From CAIMFV01 sp040757715 (GTDB lineage: Bacteria; Pseudomonadota; Alphaproteobacteria; Caulobacterales; Caulobacteraceae), in the NCBI GenBank assembly GCA_040757715.1, contig JBFLWS010000018.1, positions 1 to 64,000 on the forward strand: DNA of 64,000 nucleotides. The letters run 5' to 3'. This document shows, piece by piece, positions 43,405-52,635 of the stretch (positions are counted from its first letter, which is position 1; each line of letters begins with the position of its first letter). A program made the translations under genes and the position numbers. The notes under the pieces are model-generated. The model was not told the origin of the DNA. It did not search any database and was given only the letters and a program-made list of their open reading frames with translations.

Positions 43405-44899
43405 GCCCGACGCGATCCGCAAGGTCGTCATTGTCGGCGGCGGGACCGCCGGCTGGATGGCGGCGACCCTGTTTTCGAAGCTGTACGAGCGGGCCTTCGA
43501 GATCGTCCTCATCGAGTCCGACGAGATCGGCATCATCGGGGTGGGCGAGGCCACCATCCCGCCGATCAAGCGCTACAATTCCATGATCGAGCTCGACGAG
43601 TACGACTGTCTGAAGGCGTCCAAGGGCACCTACAAGCTGGGCATCGAGTTCGTCGACTGGCTGCGGCCCGGCCATTCCTACATGCACTCGTTCGGCAAGA
43701 TCGGGCAGGACCTGGGCTGGCTGCGCACCCACCAATATTGGCTGAAGACCCTGCAGGAGGGGCGCGCCGCGCCGTTCGATCACTTCGCCATCAATGCGGT
43801 GGCCTCGCGGCGCAACAAGTTCATGCGCGCACGGGCCGACATGACGGAATCGCCGCTGGGGGAGATCGCCCACGCCTATCACTTCGACGCGGCGCTCTAT
43901 GCGCGCTATCTGCGGGGCCTGAGCGAGGGGCGCGGCGTGCGCCGCATCGAAGGCAAGATCGTCGATGTGCGCCTGCGCAGCGAGGACGGTTTTGTCGAGG
44001 CGGTGGTGATGGAGAGCGGCGAGGCCATCGCCGGCGACCTCTTCCTCGACTGCTCCGGCATTCGCGGCCTCCTGATCGAGCAGGCCTTGCACGCGGGCTA
44101 CGAGGCGTGGACCGATTGGCTGCCCTGCGATCGGGCCATCGCCGTGCCCTGCGCCTCCGTGGAGCCCCTCACCCCCTACACCCGCTCCACCGCCCAGGCG
44201 GCCGGCTGGCGATGGCGCATTCCGCTGCAGCACCGCATCGGCAATGGCGTGGTCTATTCGAGCCAGCATCTTGGCGAAGACGAAGCCACCGCCGGGCTCC
44301 TGGCCAATCTGGACGGAGAAGCCCTGGCCGAGCCGCGGGTGATCAAGTTCACCCCCGGCGTGCGCAAGGCGATCTGGAAGAAGAACGTGGTGGCGGTGGG
44401 TCTGTCGAGCGGGTTCCTCGAGCCGCTGGAGTCCACCAGCATCCACCTGATCCAGTCCGGTCTGATCCGGCTGGTGACCCTGTTCCCCGACCGCAGCTTC
44501 AACACGGCCCTGATCGACGAGTACAATCGCCAGACCTATTTTGAATATAGCCGGGTGCGGGACTTCATCATCGCCCACTACAAACTGAATGAGCGCGAGG
44601 AGCCCATGTGGCGCGCCTGCCGCGAAATGGCAATCCCGGACACTTTGCTCGAAAAGCTCGACCTGTTCGGCGCCACGGGGCAGGTGTTCCGCTTCAATGA
44701 AGAGCTGTTCGCCGAGGAGAGCTGGATTCAGGTCCTGCTGGGCCAGGGCCTCATTCCGCAGATCTACGATCCGGGCGTGGACGTGAAGACGCCGGAGGAG
44801 ATCGACCGCTATCTCCAGAATATCGAGAACGTCATCGACAAGTGCGTCGACGTCATGCCCCCGCACATCGATTTCGTGAACCACTTCTGCAAAGCCTGA
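43385..44899 (+). CDS. Flavin-dependent (tryptophan-type) halogenase paralogue
   Basis: This 504-residue FAD-dependent halogenase-family protein starts at ATG 43385, overlapping the GH3 3' end; the longer frame from 43229 lies inside the GH3 gene. It has the FAD motif GGGTAGWMAA (residues 16-25), a GTYKLGIEFVDW segment with the likely catalytic Lys, the family mark AGWRWRIPLQHRIGNG (WxWxIP), and FLEPLESTSIHLIQSG with the conserved Glu-Ser. PrnA-like enzymes chlorinate or brominate indoles, but such genes in sugar loci have no proven native substrate. It is probably co-transcribed with GH3 and GH30. A reductase partner is not encoded nearby. Confidence 0.9.
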
Positions 44900-44903
44900 G
44901 GCC

Positions 44904-46355
44904 ATGCTCTTGAGCCGAGGCCGCTGCGCCGGAGCGCTCCTTTTCACGGCAGCCGCCGTGGCGTCCACGCCCGTGCGCGCCGCGCCGCACGACGATCTTC
45001 GGGTGCGGGTGGTGGAGACGCGCGTCGACCAGAGCCTGCTCCTCGCCGTGCGGCCGTCGCTGAAGCTGGTGCGCACCCGACGCGCGCCTCCGGCTCATGC
45101 GTTGCGCATCGACACGGCCAAGACCTATCAGTCCATGATCGGCTTTGGCGCGGCCATCACCGACGCCTCGGCCTTCGTGCTGAACTACGACCTCCAGCCG
45201 GCGCAGAGGGAGGCGCTGCTCGCCGAACTATTCGGCCCGCAGGGGCTTCACCTCAGCTTCGTGCGGCTGACCATCGGCGCCTCGGACTTCTCCACCGCCC
45301 GCTACAGCTACGACGATCCGCCGGATGGCGCCGACGACCCCGCCCTGGCGCGGTTTTCGCTGAAGCCGGCGGAGGCGGACGTCATTCCGGTGGCCAAGCG
45401 CGCCCTGGCGCTCAATCCTGACCTGACCCTCATGGCCTCGCCCTGGAGTGCGCCAGCCTGGATGAAGTCTACACGCAACGCCATTGGGGGGACCCTGCGG
45501 CCGGAGGCCTACGGCGCCTACGCCGACTACCTGATCCGCTATGTAGCGGCCATGGCGGAGGCGGGCCTGCCCATCGCCGCCCTGACCATCCAGAATGAGC
45601 CGGGCTTCACGCCGGGTGACTATCCCGGCATGCGGCTCACGCCGGCAGCCCGGGCGGAATTCATCGGCCGCTTCTTAGGACCGCGCCTCGCAGCGGCGCA
45701 GCCATCCACCCGAATCTGGGACTATGACCACAACTGGGATCGTCCGGACTCCCCTCTCTCGGTGTTGAAAGACGCGCACGCTCGCCGCTACATCTCTGGC
45801 GTGGCCTGGCATTGCTATAACGGCAAGGTCGGGGCCCAGTCTCGCGTTCATGACGCAGCGCCGGACAAGGACGCGATCTTCACCGAATGCTCCAGCGGCG
45901 CCTGGAATGGGAGCTGGCGCAAGGCTTTCCGCATTCTTATGCGCCAGTTGGTCATCGGCGCCCCGAATAACTGGGCTCGCGGCGTGGCGCTGTGGAACCT
46001 GGCGCTGGATGAGCGCCACGGGCCGCACCTGGGCGGGTGCGGCGATTGCAGCGGCGTGGTCGCCGTGGACAGCCGCACCGGCGTCGTCACCCGCAATCCG
46101 GAATATTACGCCCTCGGCCACGCCAGCCGCTTTGTCCGTCCGGGCGCACGACGCGTGGCGATGCAAGGAGGCGCGCGCGGCGTGGACGCGGTGGCCTTTA
46201 CCGACCCCCACGATGGTCAGACGACCCTCATCGCCTTCAACCACGCCCGGACCCGTCAGCGGCTGGACGTGCGGGTCGGGGGCGGCCGCGGATTCCACTA
46301 CCAGCTAAGGCCGGGCGCGGCGGCGACCTTCGTCTGGACCCGTCCGGCCCCATGA
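44904..46355 (+). CDS. GH30 glycosidase (glucosylceramidase / endo-beta-1,6-glucanase type)
   Basis: The 483-residue protein has a signal peptide (LLFTAAAVASTPVRAA), the GH30 catalytic barrel, and a C-terminal beta domain. The acid/base is Glu232 in TIQNEPGF and the nucleophile is Glu328 in FTECSSGAW. ASPWSAPAWMKST is the family substrate loop. GH30 of this subgroup (1 or 3) includes beta-1,6-glucanases and beta-glucosidases, fitting a locus that also has GH3. The start is 4 bp after the halogenase stop. Confidence 0.9.
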   Translation: MLLSRGRCAGALLFTAAAVASTPVRAAPHDDLRVRVVETRVDQSLLLAVRPSLKLVRTRRAPPAHALRIDTAKTYQSMIGFGAAITDASAFVLNYDLQPAQREALLAELFGPQGLHLSFVRLTIGASDFSTARYSYDDPPDGADDPALARFSLKPAEADVIPVAKRALALNPDLTLMASPWSAPAWMKSTRNAIGGTLRPEAYGAYADYLIRYVAAMAEAGLPIAALTIQNEPGFTPGDYPGMRLTPAARAEFIGRFLGPRLAAAQPSTRIWDYDHNWDRPDSPLSVLKDAHARRYISGVAWHCYNGKVGAQSRVHDAAPDKDAIFTECSSGAWNGSWRKAFRILMRQLVIGAPNNWARGVALWNLALDERHGPHLGGCGDCSGVVAVDSRTGVVTRNPEYYALGHASRFVRPGARRVAMQGGARGVDAVAFTDPHDGQTTLIAFNHARTRQRLDVRVGGGRGFHYQLRPGAAATFVWTRPAP

Positions 46356-46400
46356 GACAGGCGTCTGCCGCCCGCGCCTGTGGGAAAATGGCGCTAGACA

Positions 46401-46416
46401 TTGACAGCGCTATCAA
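46401..46416 (+). promoter_or_regulatory. LacI-type operator before the MFS gene
   Basis: TTGACAGCGCTATCAA is an almost perfect palindrome (TTGAYAGC half-sites) with the central GCGC also found at 38422-38437. It is 74 bp before the MFS start. The first six bases, TTGACA, match a -35 hexamer, so a bound repressor would also mask the promoter. The LacI protein encoded at 37234 is the simplest candidate. Confidence 0.7.
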
Positions 46417-46489
46417 GCCACTCTTGTGGCCAACATGCCCCCCAGCGACCGAAGGGCGAAAGACATGACGAACGGCGAGGAGACTTCAC

Positions 46490-47794
46490 ATGGCCCATGG
46501 CGTGACGCCCGTATCCAGCGCGGATCCTGATTTCGGCGACGAGCCGACAGGCGGTTATATCAACGCGCCGGGGCTGCAGTGGTTCGTGTTCGCCCTGTTC
46601 TTCATCTTCGGCGGCATCACCTCCCTCAACGACGTGATCATTCCGAAGCTGAAGGAGCTGTTCACGCTGAACTACATGCAGGCCATGCTGGTGCAGACGG
46701 CCTTCTTCGCCGCCTACGCCATTATCGGTATCCCAGGCGCGGCGGTGGTCCGGCGCATTGGCTACATGCGCGGGGCGGTGCTCGGTCTGGTGGGCATGAT
46801 GCTGGGCTGCCTGCTGTTCGTGCCGGCCTCGGCGACGGCGGAGTTCGGGGTGTTCCTCGCCGCCCTGTTCGTACTGGCTTCCGGCGTCACCATGGTGCAG
46901 GTGGTGGCCAACCCCCTGATCAGCCTCCTAGGACCGCCGCGCACCGCTCACTCGCGCCTGACCTTCGCCCAGGCCTTCAACTCCCTGGGCACGACGATCT
47001 TCCCCTATGTGGGCGCGCTGGTGATGCTGGGCGGCCTCGCCCATGTGAAGGCGGCCGACCTGACGGGCGCGGCGCTTTCGGCCTACCGGGTTGCGGAGAC
47101 CATGGCCGTGGAGCGCTCCTATCTGGGCCTGGCGGCGGCCCTGGCGGTGATCGCCAGCATCGTCTGGCTGAACCGCAACCGACTGAAGGGCGAAACGCAC
47201 GAAGCTGGCGCCGTCCTGAAGAGCTTCGATCTGATGGCCCAGCCGCGGTTCCGCTACGGCGCCCTGTGCATCTTCCTCTATGTGGGCGCCGAGGTGGCCA
47301 TCGGCTCGCTCATCGTCAATTACCTGATGCAGGCCCGCGTGCTCGGTCTGAGCGAACAGGACGCTGGCAAGCTCATTCCGCTTTACTGGGGCGGCGCGCT
47401 GGTGGGGCGCTTCATTGGCTCGGCCGTGCTGCGCCTCGTCAGCCCTGGCAAGGTGCTGGCCTTCAACGCCGCCGGCGCCATCGCGCTTTTGGCCGTCTCC
47501 ACCCAGACGACGGGCTGGGCCGCGGCGGGCAGCTATCTCGCCATCGGGCTGATGAACTCCATCATGTTCCCCACCATCTTCAGTCTCGCCAGCGAGGGGC
47601 TCGGTCGCCGCGCGGCGGACGGCTCGGGGGTGATCTGCGTGATGATCGTGGGCGGGGCGATCGTGCCGCCGCTGACGGGGCACCTCGCCGACCTGTCCGG
47701 CAGCCTCGCCGTCGCCCTCGCCCTACCAGCCCTGTGCTACGCCCTCATCGCCGCCTTCGGCTGGTATGCGCGCAGGCCCCGAATGGCGGCGTGA
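46490..47794 (+). CDS. Glucose/galactose-type MFS permease (FucP/GluP family)
   Basis: The 434-residue inner-membrane protein has about 12 hydrophobic segments. Its start is WFVFALFFIFGGITSLNDVI; QVVANPLISLLGPPRTAHS and FAQAFNSLGTTIFPYVG are typical of glucose/galactose members of the fucose-galactose-glucose:H+ symporter family. The Glu of FucP's ETSANP is replaced (VQVVANP), consistent with a hexose other than L-fucose. It closes the beta-glucan locus and should import glucose freed by GH3/GH30. It has its own operator. Confidence 0.9.
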   Translation: MAHGVTPVSSADPDFGDEPTGGYINAPGLQWFVFALFFIFGGITSLNDVIIPKLKELFTLNYMQAMLVQTAFFAAYAIIGIPGAAVVRRIGYMRGAVLGLVGMMLGCLLFVPASATAEFGVFLAALFVLASGVTMVQVVANPLISLLGPPRTAHSRLTFAQAFNSLGTTIFPYVGALVMLGGLAHVKAADLTGAALSAYRVAETMAVERSYLGLAAALAVIASIVWLNRNRLKGETHEAGAVLKSFDLMAQPRFRYGALCIFLYVGAEVAIGSLIVNYLMQARVLGLSEQDAGKLIPLYWGGALVGRFIGSAVLRLVSPGKVLAFNAAGAIALLAVSTQTTGWAAAGSYLAIGLMNSIMFPTIFSLASEGLGRRAADGSGVICVMIVGGAIVPPLTGHLADLSGSLAVALALPALCYALIAAFGWYARRPRMAA

Positions 47795-47815
47795 GTCCGA
47801 ACTGAATAGTCAATA

Positions 47816-48331
47816 ATGATGATCGTTCGGCCTGAGACGTCCATCGACATTGCCAAGATATATCGTCTCGTTGAGGCAGCCTTCGCAGATGAACCGCACG
47901 CCGAAGGCGACGAACAGGATTTTGTCGAACGGCTGCGCGCGTCCCGCGACTATGTGGCCGAGCTCGCGCGAGTGGGCGTGCGCGGCGAGTCGATCATCGC
48001 CCATCTCATGATGACGCGCCTGGCGGTTCAGCCGCCTGCAACCAGATCGGGGCTGCTGTTGCTCGCAGCCGTGTCGGTGGACCGCGATTGGCGCAAGCGA
48101 GGTCTTGGAACGCGAATGATCGAGGACGCCTTTGACCGCGCGCGGGCGTTGGGATTTCGATCAGTCTTGGTTGTCGGCGATCCGGAATTCTATCGACGCT
48201 TTGGCTTCCGCCCGTCGACTGAATTCGGCCTCGCCAACCTGAACGGCATCGAAGACCGATATGTCCAAGCGCTCGAACTGACGCCTGGCGCGCTGGCCGG
48301 CCCGCCCGCCAAGGTCGCTCTGCCGATCTGA
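47816..48331 (+). CDS. GNAT-family N-acetyltransferase
   Basis: The 171-residue protein has the GNAT fold: MIVRPETSIDIAKIYRLVEA at the N-terminus, the acetyl-CoA motif VDRDWRKRGLGTRMIEDAF (R/QxxGxG/A) in the middle and RSVLVVGDPEFYRRFGFRPS later. The FYRRFGF pattern is that of YhbS-like acetyltransferases; the substrate is unknown. It starts only 21 bp after the MFS stop and meets the LacI gene tail to tail. Confidence 0.88.
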   Translation: MMIVRPETSIDIAKIYRLVEAAFADEPHAEGDEQDFVERLRASRDYVAELARVGVRGESIIAHLMMTRLAVQPPATRSGLLLLAAVSVDRDWRKRGLGTRMIEDAFDRARALGFRSVLVVGDPEFYRRFGFRPSTEFGLANLNGIEDRYVQALELTPGALAGPPAKVALPI

Positions 48332-49339
48332 TCAATCGCAGGCGGCGCAGGTGGTGGCGCGCACCACCAGACGCGTTTCGCAGAACTCAGTCGCCACCGG
48401 ACCCGGTTGATCCTGAAGGGTGGAAATCAGCACCTCCACCGCGCGCGCGCCAAGACCGGCGATGTCCACCGCCACGGTGGTGAGGTCGAGATAACGCGCC
48501 AGGGGCACGTCGTCGAAGCCAGACACCGCCACCTGCTCGGGCACGGCCACGCCCGCATTGCGCAAGGTCTGCAGCGCGCCCAGAGCCATCATGTCATTGG
48601 CGGCCAGGATGGCGTCCACGGGCAATCCCTCCGCCAGGAGCGTCCGGACCAGGGCTTCGCCGCTGGCCTCGTCGAAATTGCCCTGCACGACCCGCACCGG
48701 CAGATCGGGCGCCAAGCGCGCCATGGCGTCGAGATAGGCTTGGCGCCGCTCGATGGCGTCGATGTTCTCGGCCACCCCAGCCAGATGCACGATCCTGCGC
48801 CGGCCGCTCTCCAGCAGGTGCTTCACCATGGCGGCGACGCCGCCCGCATTGTCGATGCGCAGGGTCGGGCGGCCGTGACTGCCCGGGCTGTTCACCAGCA
48901 CGATGGGCAGATTTCGCGGCAGGGCGCTCTCGCGCACCTCCTCGTCCAGCTGCGGGGCCATGACCACCAGCCCGTCCACGCGGCCTCGCAGCGCCGCCAG
49001 GACCTGCCCGGCGATGAGCGCGTCGGCGTGGATATTGGACAGGAGCAGCAGATAACCTCTCTCGCTCGCCGCGCGATCCATGCCGCGCAACAGTTCACTG
49101 AAGAACTCACCGTGCATGTCCGGCAGCACCACGCCGATGGCCTGGGTGCGAGAGGTCGAGAGACTGCGCGCCGCCAGGTTGGGCGAATAGCCGAGCGCGT
49201 TGACGGCGCTGAGGACTTTGTCCCGGGTTTCCGGCGTGACCTTGCTGTGACCGTTCAGGACTCGCGAAACGGACGCAACTGAAATGCCCGCCAGTTTTGC
49301 GACGTCGCGAATTGTGGTCGTCGATCCGGGCAAGTCCAA
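48332..49339 (-). CDS. LacI-family repressor of the second glucan locus
   Basis: The open frame extends to 49639, but LacI proteins begin a few residues before the helix-turn-helix (TTTIRDVAKLAGISVASVSR). I place the start at a TTG (49339), giving about 335 residues. A TTG at 49408 with GAGGCGG upstream is an alternative, so the start is uncertain. The effector domain follows, with GVVLPDMHGEFFSELLRGMD, ILAANDMMALGALQTLRNAG and AVSGFDDVPLARYLDLTTV. It is last in the minus-strand run GH144-GH3-SGNH-GH31-LacI. TGAAACCGTTTACA-type sites at 59.7 and 63.4 kb are its probable targets. Confidence 0.88.
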   Translation of the reverse strand: MDLPGSTTTIRDVAKLAGISVASVSRVLNGHSKVTPETRDKVLSAVNALGYSPNLAARSLSTSRTQAIGVVLPDMHGEFFSELLRGMDRAASERGYLLLLSNIHADALIAGQVLAALRGRVDGLVVMAPQLDEEVRESALPRNLPIVLVNSPGSHGRPTLRIDNAGGVAAMVKHLLESGRRRIVHLAGVAENIDAIERRQAYLDAMARLAPDLPVRVVQGNFDEASGEALVRTLLAEGLPVDAILAANDMMALGALQTLRNAGVAVPEQVAVSGFDDVPLARYLDLTTVAVDIAGLGARAVEVLISTLQDQPGPVATEFCETRLVVRATTCAACD

Positions 49340-49473
49340 CCGATCCGAGAAAATGGAATCTTGAATTGATGCTAGCGGATCGCAAATGGAAACGCCAACC
49401 ACGCCCAAGACTACCGCCTCAGGGCGCTTGGACCCATAACAGACAAGCCTGAAGAACGCGACGCAGTCGGGCT

Positions 49474-51882
49474 TTAAGGTGCGGGCGACAGGGTCAAATG
49501 CGCGCCTGGCGCCAGGTCCGGCGTCACAACCACCAGTTCCTGCAGCTCTTTTCGCCACTCCACGGGAAGCAGGCGCCCGTCCAGGCGCACAGTCTGCGTC
49601 GGCGCCGCGCCATGGATGTGGATTTCGACCTTTGACCACCAGGGCTTGCGACGTCCCTCCCGGGCGCCGAAGCTCGCCTCGTTCGCCTTCAGGGTCACAT
49701 ATTGGCGCAGATAGTCGCCGCTCTTGTAGGCGAAGCTGACGCCGTCGTCGCAGTACAACTCGCCACGCCCCTCACCGCCCAGATAGAGGTGCAGCTCCAG
49801 CGCCCCCTTGGGGATGTCCATGGTGCTCTGCACGAGGGGCTGCTTGAAGATCACCGCGCCGGGCCGGACAAACACCGGCAGCGTGTCCAGGGGCGGGGCC
49901 CGCCAGATGTCGCCGCTCGCGACCTTCTCGCCGGTCCAGTAGTCGTACCACCCGCCTCCCGGCAGGAGGATGCGATAGGCGGCCGGGCTTTCGAAGTGAC
50001 GGGAGGGCGCGACCAGGAGGTCGTCCCCCAGCATGAACTCGAAGCTCGAATCATTGAGCGCGCCCTGATCGGCGAGCACCTGCGGGAAGGCGTAGAACAG
50101 GGGCCGCATGATGGGCGCGCCGGTGCGGCTGTTCTCCTCCGCCGCGGCGTAGATGTAGGGCATCAGCCGATAGCGCGCCTCCACATAGCGCCGCCGGATC
50201 GCCTCGTGATCGGGGCCGTGGACCCACAGTTCCTGCGGCGGCTTGGCCTTTTCGTAATGGTCGCGGAAGATCGGATTGAAGGCGCCGACCTCGATCCAGC
50301 GGGTCAGAAGCTCCGCTGACGGCGCCGGCCCGGCAAAGCCGCCGATATCGTCGCCGGCATAGGAAAACCCGCTGAGACCGAGGCTGAGCAGCTGCTCGAT
50401 GGACAGCGTCAGGTGCTCAAAGCTCGACGAATTGTCTCCGGTCCAGGTGGCGGCGTAGCGTTGCCCTCCCGCGTAGGACGCGCGGGTCAGGACGAAGGGG
50501 CGCGTCTTCGGATCAAGCCGCAGCTGGCCTTCATAGGTCGCTCGCGAATTCAGCAGGCCCACCAGATTGTGCATCTCGGCATGGGTGGTGGTGCGCGCGG
50601 CGAAGCCCGGTTCGTCGATGCGGTGGAGAATATCCAGCGGCGCAGTCTTTGTCGGCGTGTTGAACAACGCCGGCTCGTTCATGTCGTTCCAGAAGCCGTG
50701 CACGCCCAGTCCGACAAAGTCCTTGTAGAGACCGCCCCACCAGTCGCGCACCTCGGCGCGCGAGAAATCCGGGAAGACGCTGACGCCCGGCCACACATCG
50801 CCGACATAGGTCGCGCCGTCGGGCCGCTTCAGAAAATAGTCGCGCGCCAGCCCATCGCGGTACGGCGCATAGGCGGGATCGTCGGTCTTGGCGATGTGCA
50901 GATCGGTGATGAGAACGAGGTGGAGCCCCTGGTGCGTCAGATCCTTCACCAAGCCGCCCAGGTCGGGAAAGGTCTCGGTGTTCACCGTGAACGGACGGTT
51001 GTGCTGCTGGTAGTCGATGTCGAGATAGACGACGTCCGACGGGATCTTGTCGGCGCGCAGGCGGTCGGCGACGCCCCGCAGCTCGGCGGCGCTCATATAG
51101 CTCCAGTGCGACTGCTGAAAGCCCAGCGCCCACAGGGGCGTCAGCGGCGGCTTGCCGGTGAGATAGGTATAGGCCGCCACCACCGCCTTCGGATCGCGCC
51201 CGCTCATCACATAGTAGTCGACGGGACCGCCTTCGGCGCCGAGGGTGAAGGTGTCGCGCTCGGTCTTGCCGAAATCAAAGAAGCTGCGCCAGCTGTTGTC
51301 GAGAAAGAGGCCGAAGCTGCGCCCCTTCTGATCCGCGCCCAGCACGAACGGAATGGACTTGTAGAGCGGGTCCGACGCGACGCCGAAGCCGTAATTGTCC
51401 GTGTTCCAGAAGGTGAAGGTCTGGTCGCGCCGATCCAGCGCGCCGGTCTTGTCGCCGAGGCCGAAATAGCGCTCCCCCTGGGGCATGAGCTTGCGCAGTC
51501 GGAACTGTGCGCCGTGGCGCTCCACCCCGTCGCCGGGGGAGTCAGCAAGGACGATCCCGCCGTCAGCGTCCTTGATCACCGTCTTCAGGGTCTTTGGATC
51601 GATCTGCACCACCAGCGCGCCGGCATCGACCACGACGCCCTGCGGCCCGCGTGTCACCTTCAGGGGCGCATGAAGCGACCTGAGCTCCGACGGCACGGCC
51701 CATGACGCGTCCTCAGGAAGCGAGCCCGAGCCTTGACGGATACGGAGGATGTCCGGCCGCAGGGCGGTGATTTCCAGCACCTCCGCGCCGCTACGAAGTT
51801 CGAACCGCTCCTCAGCCGCGGCGACCGCCGGGGCCGAGACGGCGAACAGGATCAAGACGAGGCGGCTCAGAAAGGTCTTCAC
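49474..51882 (-). CDS. GH31 alpha-glucosidase
   Basis: The 802-residue protein has a signal peptide (LVLILFAVSAPAVAAAE) and the GH31 fold: an N-terminal beta domain (about 25-230), the barrel with the nucleophile Asp400 in FWNDMNEPA and the acid/base Asp483 in WTGDNSSS, then C-terminal beta domains. The WNDMNEP loop is of the alpha-glucosidase type, not the alpha-xylosidase type (KTDFGE). It starts at GTG 51882, 15 bp after the SGNH gene. An alpha-linked glucose branch is implied in the substrate, or the enzyme trims a maltose-like by-product. Confidence 0.93.
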   Translation of the reverse strand: MKTFLSRLVLILFAVSAPAVAAAEERFELRSGAEVLEITALRPDILRIRQGSGSLPEDASWAVPSELRSLHAPLKVTRGPQGVVVDAGALVVQIDPKTLKTVIKDADGGIVLADSPGDGVERHGAQFRLRKLMPQGERYFGLGDKTGALDRRDQTFTFWNTDNYGFGVASDPLYKSIPFVLGADQKGRSFGLFLDNSWRSFFDFGKTERDTFTLGAEGGPVDYYVMSGRDPKAVVAAYTYLTGKPPLTPLWALGFQQSHWSYMSAAELRGVADRLRADKIPSDVVYLDIDYQQHNRPFTVNTETFPDLGGLVKDLTHQGLHLVLITDLHIAKTDDPAYAPYRDGLARDYFLKRPDGATYVGDVWPGVSVFPDFSRAEVRDWWGGLYKDFVGLGVHGFWNDMNEPALFNTPTKTAPLDILHRIDEPGFAARTTTHAEMHNLVGLLNSRATYEGQLRLDPKTRPFVLTRASYAGGQRYAATWTGDNSSSFEHLTLSIEQLLSLGLSGFSYAGDDIGGFAGPAPSAELLTRWIEVGAFNPIFRDHYEKAKPPQELWVHGPDHEAIRRRYVEARYRLMPYIYAAAEENSRTGAPIMRPLFYAFPQVLADQGALNDSSFEFMLGDDLLVAPSRHFESPAAYRILLPGGGWYDYWTGEKVASGDIWRAPPLDTLPVFVRPGAVIFKQPLVQSTMDIPKGALELHLYLGGEGRGELYCDDGVSFAYKSGDYLRQYVTLKANEASFGAREGRRKPWWSKVEIHIHGAAPTQTVRLDGRLLPVEWRKELQELVVVTPDLAPGAHLTLSPAP

Positions 51883-51897
51883 GTGAGATCGCCCGCT

Positions 51898-52626
51898 TCA
51901 GAGCCCTGAGGAGGTCAGCGATGCGACGAGCGTTTGCTGCATGATGGCGTAGCCCGCCGCGTTGGGATGCACGCCGTCGCCGCTCAATTCCGGCCGAAGC
52001 CCGCCACGCCCGTCATTCATGACCGCGAAATAGTCCACCAACGTCAGCCCTTTCCGCGCAGCGTAGTCCCGGATCCAGGCGTTGATCGCTCCGATCTTGC
52101 CGATGGGCTGCACGTCCTTGGCCCAGGGATAGGCGGCGGCGGGAACCAGGGTGGCCAGCACCACCTTCACGCCATGGGTACGGGCAAGTTCTGCCATGCT
52201 GGCCAGGTTGCCGCAGATGTCCTCCACCGAGGCCGGGCCGGTGTTGCCGGCGACATCGTTGGTCCCTGCGAGGATCACGACAGCCGCAGGCTTGAGCTCG
52301 ATGACATCCTGCCGGAAGCGCAGCAGCATCTGCTGGGTGGTCTGGCCGCTGATGCCGCGATTGACGTAGGCGGGGTTGGCGAACAGCTGCTCGTGCGGCT
52401 TGTCCCAGAACTCGGTGATGGAATCGCCCATGAACACTACGCGACGAGGGTCCGTGGGCGCCGCGCGCAAGGCCTGATCCGCCTCCCGATAGGTCGCCAG
52501 TGCCGGGAAATCAGTGGTGTTCGGCGCCGCCATCGCCGCCCAGGGCGCGACCGCCCCCAGCGCTGCGACGAAGAGACTGCAGGCCAAAGACCACATCCTG
52601 TCTGCGCCCCGCCGCCCCTGTTCCAT
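51898..52626 (-). CDS. SGNH/GDSL-family secreted esterase
   Basis: The 242-residue protein has a leader ending WAAMAAPN and the SGNH blocks: block I VVFMGDSITEFW with the catalytic Ser, block III AGTNDVAGNTG, and block V GDGVHPNAAGY with the Asp-His pair. Homologues remove acyl groups from carbohydrates. Within a glucan locus it probably deacylates (for example deacetylates or desuccinylates) the polymer so GH enzymes can act. GAGGCGAG precedes the ATG. It lies 9 bp after the GH3 gene. Confidence 0.9.
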   Translation of the reverse strand: MEQGRRGADRMWSLACSLFVAALGAVAPWAAMAAPNTTDFPALATYREADQALRAAPTDPRRVVFMGDSITEFWDKPHEQLFANPAYVNRGISGQTTQQMLLRFRQDVIELKPAAVVILAGTNDVAGNTGPASVEDICGNLASMAELARTHGVKVVLATLVPAAAYPWAKDVQPIGKIGAINAWIRDYAARKGLTLVDYFAVMNDGRGGLRPELSGDGVHPNAAGYAIMQQTLVASLTSSGL

Positions 52627-52635
52627 ATGCTCGCC

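Noticed and set aside
48332..49639. LacI start at 49639
   Set aside because: The 100 residues before the helix-turn-helix are Arg/Ala/Pro-rich and unlike LacI proteins. They run antisense-like through the GH31 tail region.
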